A stretch of 64,000 bases of DNA from Limnovirga sp038203525 (GCA_038203525.1 JBBRDW010000008.1:12145-76144); one strand, 5' to 3'. Positions 27,734 through 36,909 are shown, numbered from the stretch's first letter. The notes: a model not told the origin generated them from the sequence alone. Numbers and translations: made by a program.

Positions 27734-28396
27734 CTATACTTCTTCATTTTTAAAATCATCAATTACTTTTATAAACTCCATCGATTGCACAACGTAGGTC
27801 CATTCAGGCGTACCAAACAATAGTTTAAACCATTTTTTATTGCTGTTTTCAACAGAGATATTCTTAAACAGCCAAATAGCGGCAAGTGTAAATGCAAGTG
27901 CAATGGGAAATGGAATAAGCCAGAATTTTAATTCACCAAAATTAATCCATGAACTGTTCCACCAGCAGGTAACCCAAAGCGGCATTTGCAAAAATAAAAT
28001 ACGTGTAATAGTAATGGTAGACAACTGGAGCTCCGCTAATTTTTTTTGCGCATATACAATGCTCTCGCTCAAATTAATTTGCTGTATAAGTACAATATGT
28101 TTAATATAAACAGCAACTGCAATAATGTTTACCATAATTATCATCGTTACTGAAACGGTGAAATAAGGATTTATAAAATAAGTACCCCGAACGATGGCAG
28201 CTAAAAAAGCAATCCATACCATACCAAGAACTGCAACTGCAATTTTAAAGGCAGTAAGTTTTCTCAATTTTGAATTGGCTTTTTGCTTTTGCAAGGCTGA
28301 AACCAGGTCTGCATTTAATTGCATTACCTGCATCAATAAGTTTTCTTCTGTTCTGTTTTTGTAATCCTGTAAAAGATTGTCAATACTTGTTTCCAT
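27734..28396 (-). CDS. Membrane protein downstream of ECF sigma factor, possible anti-sigma
   Basis: Protein of 220 residues with no family I recognise. It has a soluble N-terminal part rich in charged residues (METSIDNLLQDYKNRTEENL), then four hydrophobic segments (about residues 50-72, 78-100, 125-145 and 155-178), and a short soluble tail. It starts 2 bp after the stop of the sigma factor gene, so the two are translationally linked. In many ECF operons the second gene encodes a membrane anti-sigma factor; the N-terminal cytoplasmic segment would then hold the sigma factor. No zinc-finger HxxxCxxC motif is present, so this role is inferred from position only. Confidence 0.6.
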   Translation of the reverse strand: METSIDNLLQDYKNRTEENLLMQVMQLNADLVSALQKQKANSKLRKLTAFKIAVAVLGMVWIAFLAAIVRGTYFINPYFTVSVTMIIMVNIIAVAVYIKHIVLIQQINLSESIVYAQKKLAELQLSTITITRILFLQMPLWVTCWWNSSWINFGELKFWLIPFPIALAFTLAAIWLFKNISVENSNKKWFKLLFGTPEWTYVVQSMEFIKVIDDFKNEEV

Positions 28397-28398
28397 TG

Positions 28399-28905
28399 TT
28401 AATTGTTTTTTTTAAATTTTTGTTTTAGTTTATCTTTTATCCGGCTGATTTTTGTGGTAACGTTTGTTTCTGTAATACCCAGTATTTCTCCAATTTCTGC
28501 TGCCGGTTTTGCATCAAGATAAAGTAACATCAATGCTCGGTCCAATTCGGGTAATTGGTTGATGAATTGCTGCAGCAGTATAAAATGTTGTTCCTTTTCA
28601 TTTGAACATTCCTCAGCTGTATTCAAAGCTGCTTCATTTTCATCCAAGGGAATAACGGTCGCATTTCTTTGTGTTTTACGATAAAAAGAAATAGCAACAT
28701 TTAATGCAACACGGTACATCCACGTAGAAAACTTATTGGTATCATTAAAACTAGCAGACGATTTCCATAGTTCAAAGACCATTTCCTGGGCAAGGTCTTC
28801 GCGGTCGCTTTTATTGGGACAATAGGAATTACAGATTCTGAAAATAATCGCTTTGTTTTCCTGAATGAGTTTAAGAAATATTTCTTTTTGGCTTTGCGTT
28901 TCCAT
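28399..28905 (-). CDS. ECF-type RNA polymerase sigma factor
   Basis: Sigma-70-family regulator of 168 residues. Region 2 includes CNSYCPNKSDREDLAQEMVF and FSTWMYRVALNVAISFYRK (-10 recognition and core binding). Region 4 is LPELDRALMLLYLDAKPAAE followed by IGEILGITETNVTTKISRIK, a helix-turn-helix for the -35 element. It directs transcription of an unknown regulon, probably under control of the membrane protein encoded next. The palindrome at 28934 upstream may mark autoregulation. The pair lies between a left arm (27651) and a degenerate right arm (29020). Confidence 0.92.
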   Translation of the reverse strand: METQSQKEIFLKLIQENKAIIFRICNSYCPNKSDREDLAQEMVFELWKSSASFNDTNKFSTWMYRVALNVAISFYRKTQRNATVIPLDENEAALNTAEECSNEKEQHFILLQQFINQLPELDRALMLLYLDAKPAAEIGEILGITETNVTTKISRIKDKLKQKFKKNN

Positions 28906-28933
28906 TGCTTTTGTAATATGCTCTATACTATTA

Positions 28934-28948
28934 TTCGCTAAGAGCGAA
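28934..28948. promoter_or_regulatory. Palindrome upstream of the ECF sigma operon
   Basis: TTCGCT-AAG-AGCGAA, a perfect 6-bp inverted repeat with a 3-bp centre, 29 bp before the start codon. It is a possible operator or mRNA hairpin. Confidence 0.35.
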
Positions 28949-29019
28949 GAAAAATCACAGCGAAAGGAAAATTTCTTTTAGATGCACATTGCTATGGCGC
29001 ACAAGCATTCCTCTATGGA

Positions 29020-29062
29020 GGGAAGTATAGCTTCATAGAAAGAATAAAAGCCGGGCTGCTAA
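29020..29062 (-). repeat. Degenerate right arm of the inverted-arm family
   Basis: Retains the outer half of a right arm: GAAGTATAGCTTCATAG followed by AAAAGCCGGGCTGCTAAAA. The inner core is not recognisable. It ends 9 bp before the amine oxidase stop codon (minus strand). Confidence 0.5.
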
Positions 29063-29070
29063 AATTGCAA

Positions 29071-30678
29071 TTATACTTTAAGCGTATCGATGATTGTTTG
29101 GGCGGCCATTCTGCCTGTTTCGGCTCCGCCATTCATAAAGCCCTGGAAGTTGTAACTGCAATGCTCGCCTGCAAAATATAAATTACCAACCGGCTCGCCT
29201 TCGCTGCCTGCCATGCTGGTGTACTGCCCAACTTTATACGATACATAACTTGCTTTTGAATAAACATATCCGGGCCAGTTCCACAACTGAAAATTATTAT
29301 TAAACTGTGCCGCCACGCCGGGAAAAACGCCATCAAGCGCTTTTACATATTTATCTCTCGCAGCAGTTACCTCCATGTTACCAACTTCAATACCAGCCTT
29401 GCCCCCGGGGAAAATTGTATAACCTCCGGGGCCTGTATTATTGTGCTGCATTTGCGTATGATCGTAACCATTCATCATGCCGTTATCAGAAAAAGCATAA
29501 CCAGCATAGCCCTGTTTGCGCCATACCCTTTCATTTACACCAATAAACATTTTTGAATTGCTGCCATAGCCAAGATTGTTGATGGCGTTCATTTTCCAGT
29601 CGGGCAGCGGAACCTGCATGTCCACTTCGCGGAGTACCGTGAAGGGCAGGGTTATTAAAACAATATCTGCGGTTGCTCCAATATTGCCGGCACCTGACAT
29701 TTTAAAATTAAGCCGGTAAGTTTTATCAGGGTTTTGTTTTATAGAAGTAAGAAAGTGATTGGTCAACACATAGTCCTGCATTTCATTGGCGAGTGCTTCA
29801 CATATTTTATGGTTACCGCCAACCACAGAATAACGTTCATCACTTTCACCATATAATTTATATTCATTTTCATCACCGGGATCGAACACTGCAAGAAAAC
29901 TTATCGCCGATTGTTCGGTTGCTTCCATACCATATTCGCAGGTATAACTGTTATAAATAAAATCACGGAACCAGCCTTTTATGCCAAGGCTGTCTATGTA
30001 ATGCATAATGCTCATACTATCGAGCCTTAAATCATCGGCAGAATGACTTTTATAACTGATCTCGTCGCTTAGTGAGTCAATATCTTTTTTTATTTGCGCT
30101 GTGTAAGGATGCAGTTCCTGCAACACATCTTTAAGGTGGTAATATTGCCCGTTAAAGAAATAAGCAAATTCTTCCAGCGCAAGTTCCGATGGTTCACGCC
30201 TGTCTATCATATTGAGGTTAAAATGCTTTACAAGACTGAGCATATCTTCGTGATCACTGTCAATAAATTCTCCGCCCATTTCTGTCCAAAGGCCCTCTCC
30301 CATCATATCGTTAACGCTCATTATTCTACCGCCAATTCGTGGGCTGCCTTCATAAATATTTGCGTTATACCCAGCCTGTTTTAAAATGTACGCTGCATGC
30401 AAGCCGGCAATGCCTGCACCAATGATTGCAATGCTGGGCTGCTCTTTTATTTTCGTCCGATCTGAGCATGACTCGTACAATCCGGCAAGACCAAAAAATG
30501 CGGCAGCTTTAGCCGTATCAGAAATAAATTGACGCCGCGAAAACATATGTAATTTTTGCGCTTCTACTATAGCTTCCACATCAGTAATATTATGCTCTTG
30601 CGCATGCACTGACAAGCGGAATAATTGCTTTAACTTCTGAAGCGAAACTCCTTTTACCGATTTTTTATACCCCGGCAT
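29071..30678 (-). CDS. Tat-exported flavin monoamine oxidase family protein
   Basis: FAD enzyme of 535 residues. The first 47 residues are an unusual leader before a twin-arginine signal (SRRQFISDTAKAAAFFGLAG). The FAD-binding motif IGAGIAGLHAAYILKQAGY is followed by YEGSPRIGGRI, the amine-oxidase glycine-rich start. The C-terminal FAD motif is LYFAGEHCSYNFQGFMNGGA, in which the usual active-site tryptophan pair is not obvious. It would oxidise a primary or secondary amine in the periplasm and release hydrogen peroxide; the substrate is unknown. It has its own intergenic regions on both sides, each carrying a repeat arm. The Met within HMFSRRQF is an alternative start giving a standard Tat signal. 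Confidence 0.85.
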   Translation of the reverse strand: MPGYKKSVKGVSLQKLKQLFRLSVHAQEHNITDVEAIVEAQKLHMFSRRQFISDTAKAAAFFGLAGLYESCSDRTKIKEQPSIAIIGAGIAGLHAAYILKQAGYNANIYEGSPRIGGRIMSVNDMMGEGLWTEMGGEFIDSDHEDMLSLVKHFNLNMIDRREPSELALEEFAYFFNGQYYHLKDVLQELHPYTAQIKKDIDSLSDEISYKSHSADDLRLDSMSIMHYIDSLGIKGWFRDFIYNSYTCEYGMEATEQSAISFLAVFDPGDENEYKLYGESDERYSVVGGNHKICEALANEMQDYVLTNHFLTSIKQNPDKTYRLNFKMSGAGNIGATADIVLITLPFTVLREVDMQVPLPDWKMNAINNLGYGSNSKMFIGVNERVWRKQGYAGYAFSDNGMMNGYDHTQMQHNNTGPGGYTIFPGGKAGIEVGNMEVTAARDKYVKALDGVFPGVAAQFNNNFQLWNWPGYVYSKASYVSYKVGQYTSMAGSEGEPVGNLYFAGEHCSYNFQGFMNGGAETGRMAAQTIIDTLKV

Positions 30679-30730
30679 ATTAATTGATTTACAATTGAAC
30701 TTTGAAGATAAAGTTTTGTTTTGAAATTAT

Positions 30731-30785
30731 TTATTGACCGGGCTCACGAACATTTATGATCGTCCGTTGCGTCGCACTCTTGTAC
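30731..30785 (+). repeat. Inverted-arm element, left arm of the SpmAB-bearing unit
   Basis: Tip ATTGACCGGGCTCACG and exact A core (30767-30785). The inner flank runs GTTCAAATATTCTATTTAGC then TTTTATCGCAGCGTAG; the inverse of this flank (GAATTCTATTCAGCTTTC) is found beside the right arm at 32307. Confidence 0.88.
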
Positions 30786-30940
30786 GTTCAAATATTCTAT
30801 TTAGCTTTTATCGCAGCGTAGTTCAAAGCGTAACGGGCTTCCTGCCATTGAGAGGCTTCCGAAGCAATCCCCTGCCATGCGTTAATGTTAAATTCATGTT
30901 ATGCCAGGAGATTGCTTCGTGCCTCGCAATGAAGCGGAGT

Positions 30941-32173
30941 TTATCTAAAGAAAATATACGCAATAAATATAGCGGCAATAACACCAATAAAATCTGCAGC
31001 CATACCAGCCCAAACAGAATAACGGACATTTTTTATTCCAACACTTCCAAAGTACAAAGCAAGAATGTAAAACGTGGTATCTGCACTCCCCTGGAAGGTA
31101 CAGGCAACTTTACCAACAAAACTATCAGGGCCGTAAGTTTTCATTGCATCGATCATTAAGCCACGTGCGCCGCTACCACTGAATGGTTTCATAATAGCAG
31201 TTGGCAATGCAGGAACAAAATCTGTATTTACGCCGGTTAAATGCAGCAGGTAAGCAACGCCATCTGTAATATAACCAAGTGCTCCGCTGTCCCTGAAAAC
31301 ACGAATGGCCACAAGCATTCCAACCAGGTAAGGAATAATTTTTAATACCACATTAAAGCCTTCCTTCGCTCCTTCAATAAATGCATCGAACACAGAAACT
31401 TTTTTCCATACGCCACCAAGAATAATTGTAACGATGATAACTAACAAAACAAGATTACCCGAAACTGCACTGAAGGTATTTTTCATTTCAGGGCTCATGA
31501 AATAAACGCCCACCATTAAAGCCACAACAAATAAAAGAATAGCGCTAATCCATGATATAAAAACAATATCCCATTTAAGCTTTTGCTTTATACCCACCAC
31601 AAAAATTGCAGCCAGCGTTGTTATTACTGTTCCTAAAACACAGGGAATAAAAACACTGGTTGCATCGGTAGAACCGGCGGCAAGGCGATAAGTAAAAATT
31701 GAAAGTGGAATTAAGACAAGTCCGCTGGTGTGCAGCACCAGAAACATTATCTGCGGGTTTGATGCGGTGCCTTTATTTGGGTTAATATCTTCCAGGCTTT
31801 GCATGGCTTTTAAACCAAAAGGCGTTGCAGCATTATCGAGCCCGAGCATGTTGGCGCTGAAGTTCATTACCATTTGACCCATGGCGGCGTGGCCATCCGG
31901 CACTTCGGGGAACAACCTTTTCATGAAAGGGTTGAGCCTGCGTGCCAGCCAGTTAATGGCGCCAGCTTTTTCAGCAATGTTCATCAGGCCGAGAAAAAAA
32001 ACCATTGTGCCTGCAAGGGAGAAAGCTACATCAACTACCGAAGATTTTGCAGAGTCGAAAATACCATCAACAAGGGTTTTGAAAATGGTGGTATCGCCAA
32101 GAAAAATTGACTTGATCAACGCAATAACAAAAGCGATTACAATGAAAGCAACCCAAACGATGTTTAATGCCAT
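30941..32173 (-). CDS. SpmA-SpmB fusion (nucleoside recognition/Gate domain membrane protein)
   Basis: Inner-membrane protein of 410 residues with about ten hydrophobic segments. The N-terminal half matches SpmA (IAEKAGAINWLARRLNPFM; MNFSANMLGLDNAATPFGLK) and the C-terminal half SpmB (VWKKVSVFDAFIEGAKEGF; FVGKVACTFQGSADTTFYIL). In Bacillus these are two proteins needed for spore maturation; in non-sporing Bacteroidota the fused form has no settled role, and transport of a small molecule is a guess based on the Gate domain. The ATG at 32173 is preferred; the extra 23 residues of the longer frame look non-conserved. It is enclosed by a matched pair of repeat arms (30731 and 32307). Confidence 0.85.
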   Translation of the reverse strand: MALNIVWVAFIVIAFVIALIKSIFLGDTTIFKTLVDGIFDSAKSSVVDVAFSLAGTMVFFLGLMNIAEKAGAINWLARRLNPFMKRLFPEVPDGHAAMGQMVMNFSANMLGLDNAATPFGLKAMQSLEDINPNKGTASNPQIMFLVLHTSGLVLIPLSIFTYRLAAGSTDATSVFIPCVLGTVITTLAAIFVVGIKQKLKWDIVFISWISAILLFVVALMVGVYFMSPEMKNTFSAVSGNLVLLVIIVTIILGGVWKKVSVFDAFIEGAKEGFNVVLKIIPYLVGMLVAIRVFRDSGALGYITDGVAYLLHLTGVNTDFVPALPTAIMKPFSGSGARGLMIDAMKTYGPDSFVGKVACTFQGSADTTFYILALYFGSVGIKNVRYSVWAGMAADFIGVIAAIFIAYIFFR

Positions 32174-32306
32174 ACCCGCATTCCGCCTCAGGCGGAGAAT
32201 TTGATGAAACCCTAAAGTAAAATAAAGTTTCGACTTATACACGGCAATGTTACTTTTGCCGCTCGAAAACGGGAACTGGCTGTTGAAAGCTGAATAGAAT
32301 TCTAAC

Positions 32307-32363
32307 GTACAAGTGTGCGACGCAAGGAACGATCAATAGTTATTCATTAGCCGGGTTCAAAAA
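32307..32363 (-). repeat. Inverted-arm element, right arm of the SpmAB-bearing unit
   Basis: Core GTACAAGTGTGCGACGCAA (32307-32325, one change) and tip GCCGGGTTCAAAAAA. It ends 31 bp before the ychF start. Confidence 0.88.
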
Positions 32364-32394
32364 AATATAAACTGTAAACTACAAAATTTTAAAT

Positions 32395-33492
32395 ATGGCT
32401 TTACAAGCTGGAATTGTGGGATTGCCAAATGTGGGGAAATCTACTTTATTTAATGCATTGAGCAATGCAAAGGCACAGGCGGCTAATTTTCCGTTCTGTA
32501 CCATTGAACCGAATATTGGCGTAATTACGGTACCTGATGAGCGGCTGATTGTGCTGGAAAAATTAGTGAAGCCCAATAAAGTGGTGCCTACAACAGTGGA
32601 AATTGTAGACATTGCCGGCCTTGTAAAAGGCGCCAGTAAAGGGGAAGGTTTGGGCAACCAGTTTTTGGGAAACATTCGTGCTACGGATGCTATCATCCAC
32701 GTGCTGCGCTGCTTTGATGATGACAATGTGATTCACGTAGATGGCAAGATTGACCCTGTGAGTGATAAAGAAATTATTGATACCGAACTCCAGTTAAAAG
32801 ACCTTGACAGTGTTGACAAGAAAATAAACAAGACGGAGAAATTAATAAAGACTGATAAAGATGCGCCTGCTGCATTAGTTGTGCTGAAAGATTTAAAGAA
32901 TCATCTTGAGCAAGGCAAAAATGCACGTGGTTTTGAAGTAAGCAAAGATGATAAAGAAAAATATTTAGCTGATATTTTTATGCTTACGATGAAGCCGGTG
33001 ATCTATGTTTGTAATGTTGACGAGAAATCTGTTGTTAGCGGCAACCATCACACAAAAGCTTTGATGGAAGCAGTGAAAAGCGAAAACGCTGAGATACTTT
33101 TTGTTAGTGCAGAAATTGAAAGTGAGATTGCTGTTATGGAAAGTTTTGAAGACAGGCAATTGTTTTTGGAAGACATGGGGCTGCATGAAAGTGGTGTAGC
33201 GAGGTTAATAAAATCTACTTACAAAATTTTAAATCTTGCTACTTATTTTACTGCTGGTGTACAGGAGGTTCGTGCATGGACCATTACAAAAGGCATGCTT
33301 GCACCGCAGGCGGCAGGCGTTATTCATACCGATTTTGAAAAGGGTTTTATACGCGCTGAAGTTATTAAGTATACAGATTTTGTAAAACTTGGTACAGAGG
33401 CTGCATGCAGGGAAGCCGGTAAGTTAGCAGTGCAAGGGAAAGATTATACAGTTGAAGACGGGGATATAATGCACTTTCGATTTAATGTGTAG
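32395..33492 (+). CDS. ychF: Redox-regulated ATPase YchF (Obg-family)
   Basis: Universally conserved P-loop NTPase of 365 residues that prefers ATP over GTP and associates with ribosomes. The P-loop is GLPNVGKSTLFNAL at the N-terminus; switch region FCTIEPNIGV, G3 motif DIAGLVKGASKGEGLGNQFL. A coiled-coil insertion follows (KDLDSVDKKINKTEKLIKT), and the C-terminal TGS domain contains ARLIKSTYKILNLATYFTAG and EDGDIMHFRFNV. Length and ends match the family exactly. It is monocistronic, with a strong terminator directly downstream. Confidence 0.96.
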   Translation: MALQAGIVGLPNVGKSTLFNALSNAKAQAANFPFCTIEPNIGVITVPDERLIVLEKLVKPNKVVPTTVEIVDIAGLVKGASKGEGLGNQFLGNIRATDAIIHVLRCFDDDNVIHVDGKIDPVSDKEIIDTELQLKDLDSVDKKINKTEKLIKTDKDAPAALVVLKDLKNHLEQGKNARGFEVSKDDKEKYLADIFMLTMKPVIYVCNVDEKSVVSGNHHTKALMEAVKSENAEILFVSAEIESEIAVMESFEDRQLFLEDMGLHESGVARLIKSTYKILNLATYFTAGVQEVRAWTITKGMLAPQAAGVIHTDFEKGFIRAEVIKYTDFVKLGTEAACREAGKLAVQGKDYTVEDGDIMHFRFNV

Positions 33493-33526
33493 AACCTTTA
33501 CCAGAAAGGATTACAGCAAAATTTTT

Positions 33527-33560
33527 AAAGCCGTTTCATTTATTTGAAGCGGCTTTTTTT
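33527..33560 (+). terminator. Terminator of ychF
   Basis: Stem AAAGCCGTTTCA / TGAAGCGGCTTT (one G:T pair) with a 6-nt loop and a following run of T. It lies 34 bp past the stop codon. Confidence 0.88.
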
Positions 33561-33570
33561 ATTGCAATGT

Positions 33571-33882
33571 TTTGAGCCAGGCTGAGGAAAAAGTGTGAGG
33601 CTTTAGTTCCGCATCAGGCAGACTCGTGTACGGCTTTTATGGCAGCAAAAGTTGTAAAACAGAAGAATTACAAAGGCTTTATTAATAAAGGCGCCTTTTA
33701 TTTATCATTTCAAAAATCTGCAATCTTAAATAAAAACTACGGCTATAATCCTGACAACTATCAGCTTTTAAAATGTTTAAGATCATTTACCCTGCGTTTG
33801 GTAACGAATAATTTTACGGAGCAAGTAATAATTGGCGTGTTTCTTTAAAAGGATATTGGTAAAGATGTGGCCGGGCCAAAAT
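33571..33882. repeat. Degenerate inverted-arm element
   Basis: Left tip TTTTGAGCCAGGCTGAGG leads to ACTCGTGTAC at 33631, with a changed core. A right-type tip GGCCGGGCCAAAAT is at 33869-33882, again without a clear core. Probably an old copy. Confidence 0.5.
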
Positions 33883-34125
33883 CAGGCAAACTTAATTTCA
33901 TTTGCGATTTAGCTTAAACATAGGGAAGTAATAAAATTCATACTCCATTCTATTTGGAAATTACTTCTATTTTAAATTGGTTAAATCATAAATGTTTGAT
34001 ATATTGTACATTCGAAACAAAAGCAACCATTTGTACTTTTTAATCTGCCAGCTTTTTTATTTCTCAATATGTTTTTGTTATCCTTATTCGAAATAATTTT
34101 ATTATTAATCAATAAATCAAAAACA
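33883..34125. other. Intergenic region before the sialidase-like gene
   Basis: AT-rich sequence with no gene. TACATTCG (34007-34014) is a 7/8 match to the -7 box but lacks a correctly spaced TTG, so the promoter was not located. Together with the degenerate repeat unit it forms a 630-bp gap in which a 69-codon frame (33639-33848) has no family resemblance. Confidence 0.45.
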
Positions 34126-35832
34126 ATGAAAAAAATCAACTTAAAGAGTCTCCTTGTACTCTCGTTGCTGCTTGGCAGCAGCTTTGCATTTAGCCAGACT
34201 AAAAATCCAGTTTCCCAACAAAGAAGAGTTGAATTATTACCAGGACAAAAATTACCGGAATACAGAGCTTCTTTTAATCCAACTATGAAAACGATTGCTA
34301 ACCCTGCACTAATTCCGACTATAACGGATGGTGTAGACGTAAGAATTTTCCCTTCTTCAAGTATTCAGGCAGAAGTTACCATTGCCATTAACCGTTCAAA
34401 CCCGCTCAATTTGCTTGCCAGCGCAAATACTTATGTTAGCACTTATAATCAGGGATATTACTCATCATCAGATGGTGGTGCAACTTGGTCTGGTTCAGAT
34501 GTGCTTTCAGGAATTAGCTTAAGCCAGGTTTACGGCGATCCAACGGTTTGTTTTGCCAATGATGGCGCGGCTTACATGACTTCCATTAATGCCCTTGGGG
34601 GTTATTGGTTTCAAAAGTCAACCAATGGCGGAACAGCATGGTCTGCTGCTTCAAGGCCGGATAAAGGCACTGGTTACGATAAGGGAATGTCTACCTCTGA
34701 TGACGTTGCTACCAGCCCTTATGTAAACTCGTTTTACCATGCCTGGTCAGATTTTAATTCAGGCAATGGAGCTGTTGTATTAAACAGAAGTGCAGACGGC
34801 GGCGCAACTTTTTTACCAAGGGTTACACTCCGCAGTGGCGCGGTTGGTTTTGGTCAGGGCACCTGCGTGCAAACAGGTCTTAATGGTGAAGTATATGTTT
34901 GTTATGCCGACCATACCAGCGTTATTTCGCCATACCCTGCAACAGGAATGGGTTTTGTAAAGTCATTAGACGGAGGAGCTACTTTTACGCCAGCTACTGT
35001 TATTTTCCCTTATTCTGGTAACAGGGTAGATTACACCTCAAGCGTTTATAATTTTTCAAGGGTAAATGATTTTCCTTCCATGGCAGTTGATAAAAGCAGC
35101 CGTAAACCAGGCAGGATTTATACTGCCTATTCGGAAAAAAACAGCATTGACGGCCATTCAGAAATTAAAGTGCGTTTTTCCGACAATCAGGGTTCAACCT
35201 GGAGTTCAGCAGTAACAGTTAACATCCCAATTGCAACTCAGAGCTTTTTTCCATGGATTACTGTAGATGCCACTACCGGCCTTGTATTTGTGGCATATTA
35301 TGCATTTGATCAACCTACCGGGTATTCAACCAATACTTATGTAGCGATATCTCTAAATGGTGTAAAATGGAAAAATCAAAAAGTAAGCGATGTTCCACAC
35401 ATAACTGCCGCTATTAACAATACCCTTTTCGCAACAGGTTATGCCGGCGATTATATAGGCATTGCAGCACAGGGAGGCAAAGCATACCCTACCTGGATGG
35501 ATAACCGGAATGGTACCTGGCAAGTTTATTGCTCGCCTTTAACAATATCAAGAGCTTTTGCAGACGCTCAGGATATAGCAGCCAAGCCAGTTGAAACAAA
35601 TAAACTTATCGTTAGTCCCAATCCATTTAAGGGAAACATCAATGTAACACTCTCCCTTAAAAATATCCGTTCAGTTGAACTTTACCATCAAAATGGTTCG
35701 CTGACAAAACGCTGGGATAATGTATCATCAGGAACTACTCTAAATGTAGGAACTGTACCAAGAGGTACCTATGTTATTAAAGTAACAGACAAAGACAATG
35801 TAGTACATTCCCAAACAATTATTAAAGAATAG
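34126..35832 (+). CDS. Secreted sialidase/BNR-repeat beta-propeller protein with T9SS sorting domain
   Basis: Exported protein of 568 residues. The signal peptide (MKKINLKSLLVLSLLLGSSF) is followed by a six-bladed-propeller-like region with at least five Asp-box motifs: SSDGGATWS, STNGGTAWS, SADGGATFL, SLDGGATFT and SDNQGSTWS. The last 80 residues are a T9SS type A sorting domain (LIVSPNPFKGNINVTLSLKN ... GTYVIKVTDKD). Such proteins include exo-glycosidases (sialidase superfamily) and binding scaffolds; the catalytic arginine triad and FRIP motif of true sialidases were not found, so enzyme activity is uncertain. The ATG at 34126 begins the signal peptide. It is monocistronic with its own terminator. 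Confidence 0.82.
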   Translation: MKKINLKSLLVLSLLLGSSFAFSQTKNPVSQQRRVELLPGQKLPEYRASFNPTMKTIANPALIPTITDGVDVRIFPSSSIQAEVTIAINRSNPLNLLASANTYVSTYNQGYYSSSDGGATWSGSDVLSGISLSQVYGDPTVCFANDGAAYMTSINALGGYWFQKSTNGGTAWSAASRPDKGTGYDKGMSTSDDVATSPYVNSFYHAWSDFNSGNGAVVLNRSADGGATFLPRVTLRSGAVGFGQGTCVQTGLNGEVYVCYADHTSVISPYPATGMGFVKSLDGGATFTPATVIFPYSGNRVDYTSSVYNFSRVNDFPSMAVDKSSRKPGRIYTAYSEKNSIDGHSEIKVRFSDNQGSTWSSAVTVNIPIATQSFFPWITVDATTGLVFVAYYAFDQPTGYSTNTYVAISLNGVKWKNQKVSDVPHITAAINNTLFATGYAGDYIGIAAQGGKAYPTWMDNRNGTWQVYCSPLTISRAFADAQDIAAKPVETNKLIVSPNPFKGNINVTLSLKNIRSVELYHQNGSLTKRWDNVSSGTTLNVGTVPRGTYVIKVTDKDNVVHSQTIIKE

Positions 35833-35856
35833 CTTTTATAGCTGTATTGAAAAATA

Positions 35857-35892
35857 AAAAGCCCTGTCAAAATAAATTGACAGGGTTTTTTT
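35857..35892 (+). terminator. Terminator of the sialidase-like gene
   Basis: Stem CCCTGTCAA / TTGACAGGG with the loop AATAAA, preceded by an A run and followed by seven T. It lies 24 bp past the stop codon. Confidence 0.9.
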
Positions 35893-35903
35893 ATCAATGC
35901 AAT

Positions 35904-36121
35904 TTTTGAGGCCGGCATTTGAAATACTATGAAGCTTTGCTTGCGTCGCACTCTTTTACTGCATTACTTAAATTGGCAACTTTAGATAAGCAGGCAAAAT
36001 ATTTTATGGGTCTACCATTCTAAATTGACCATTGACAAATCACCATTGACGCTCAAAGTTGCGGACGTACAAGTGAGTGACACAACGAAGATGCCAAATG
36101 AACTGTAGCTGATAACCAAAA
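35904..36121. repeat. Inverted-arm element, complete unit with mixed arms (A left, B right)
   Basis: The left arm 35904-35959 has tip TTTTTGAGGCCGGCATTTG and core TTGCGTCGCACTCTTTTAC. The right arm 36067-36121 has the B core GTACAAGTGAGTGACACAA and weak tip GCTGATAACCAAAA. The interior has the junk-like direct repeats ACCATTGACAAATC and ACCATTGACGCTC. Confidence 0.85.
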
Positions 36122-36165
36122 AATGCCTTTTGTTCAGGCTTTAAATTTTTGCGTATATCCAAAGG

Positions 36166-36909
36166 CTAAGGGAGCAGCAACGCCTTATTTCTTATGTCTA
36201 CATTCTGCAGCAGCTGATAAAAATTTTTATTCGAGGCAAGTTCTGTTAACCCATCCAAATGGGTTTGGTGGTGCATATCGGTTCCTATCAGGCTAACCAT
36301 TCCGGTGGTAATAAGCTTTTCTGCAACTTGTTTTATTTGCTTTCCATAATAGCCATTAATTGATAAAAGGTTTACCTGCAACAGGCAGCCCATATCAATA
36401 AAACGCTGGTATGTTTTAAAATCGCGGTGGTAGTAGCTGTACCGCTCAGGATGGGCAAGTACGGGCTGAAGGCCTTTTAGCCTTAACTGAAAAATTACCC
36501 TTTCCATATTTGGCGAAGGGGCCATATAAGACATTTCGATAAGAATGAGGTTTTTGCCAAAAGTTAGCAGTGGCTTGCCGGCCAATATATTTTTTTCCAT
36601 TTCGAGGTCTACCATGTACTCGGCGGCGGCTTCAATTTTTATATTGATATTTTTCTGCTGTAATGCCTGCTGCACAAGTTCTAATTTTGGCATAATGGTA
36701 TCAGCATCGTTTGGATACATATCGGAAATGATATGCGGGGTGCAGATTAGTTTTGAATATCCCAACTGCTGCAAAGCGGCAATAAATGTAATGGTTTCAT
36801 CCAGTGTTTTAAGGCCATCATCAATGCCCGGCAACAGGTGCGAATGCATATCTGCCCCAATAAACGAAAGGTCTGGTGTTACTTTAGCTGTTCTAAAAAA
36901 GGAAAACAT
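36166..36909 (-). CDS. PHP-type protein-tyrosine phosphatase (CpsB/YwqE-like)
   Basis: Metal-dependent tyrosine phosphatase of 247 residues that resets the autokinase controlling polysaccharide export. PHP metal ligands are DMHSHLLPGIDDG, ICTPHI, the Glu in AAAEYMVD, LAHPERY and GTDMHH. The first 20 residues form a short N-terminal extension. It is the last gene of the exopolysaccharide cluster on the minus strand. The likely substrate is the Tyr-rich tail of the Wzc protein encoded at 59068-61464, 22 kb upstream in the same cluster. Confidence 0.88.
   Translation of the reverse strand: MFSFFRTAKVTPDLSFIGADMHSHLLPGIDDGLKTLDETITFIAALQQLGYSKLICTPHIISDMYPNDADTIMPKLELVQQALQQKNINIKIEAAAEYMVDLEMEKNILAGKPLLTFGKNLILIEMSYMAPSPNMERVIFQLRLKGLQPVLAHPERYSYYHRDFKTYQRFIDMGCLLQVNLLSINGYYGKQIKQVAEKLITTGMVSLIGTDMHHQTHLDGLTELASNKNFYQLLQNVDIRNKALLLP

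Noticed and set aside
30734..31159. 141-codon open frame opposite the SpmAB gene
   Set aside because: Begins in a repeat arm (RRTLVRS peptide) and then runs antisense to a clear gene.
33639..33848. 69-codon open frame
   Set aside because: Lies inside a degenerate repeat unit, with no family-like motifs and no clear start signal.
34126..35832. Annotation as a true sialidase
   Set aside because: Asp-boxes are present, but the FRIP motif and arginine triad expected for catalysis were not seen, so only the fold is claimed.
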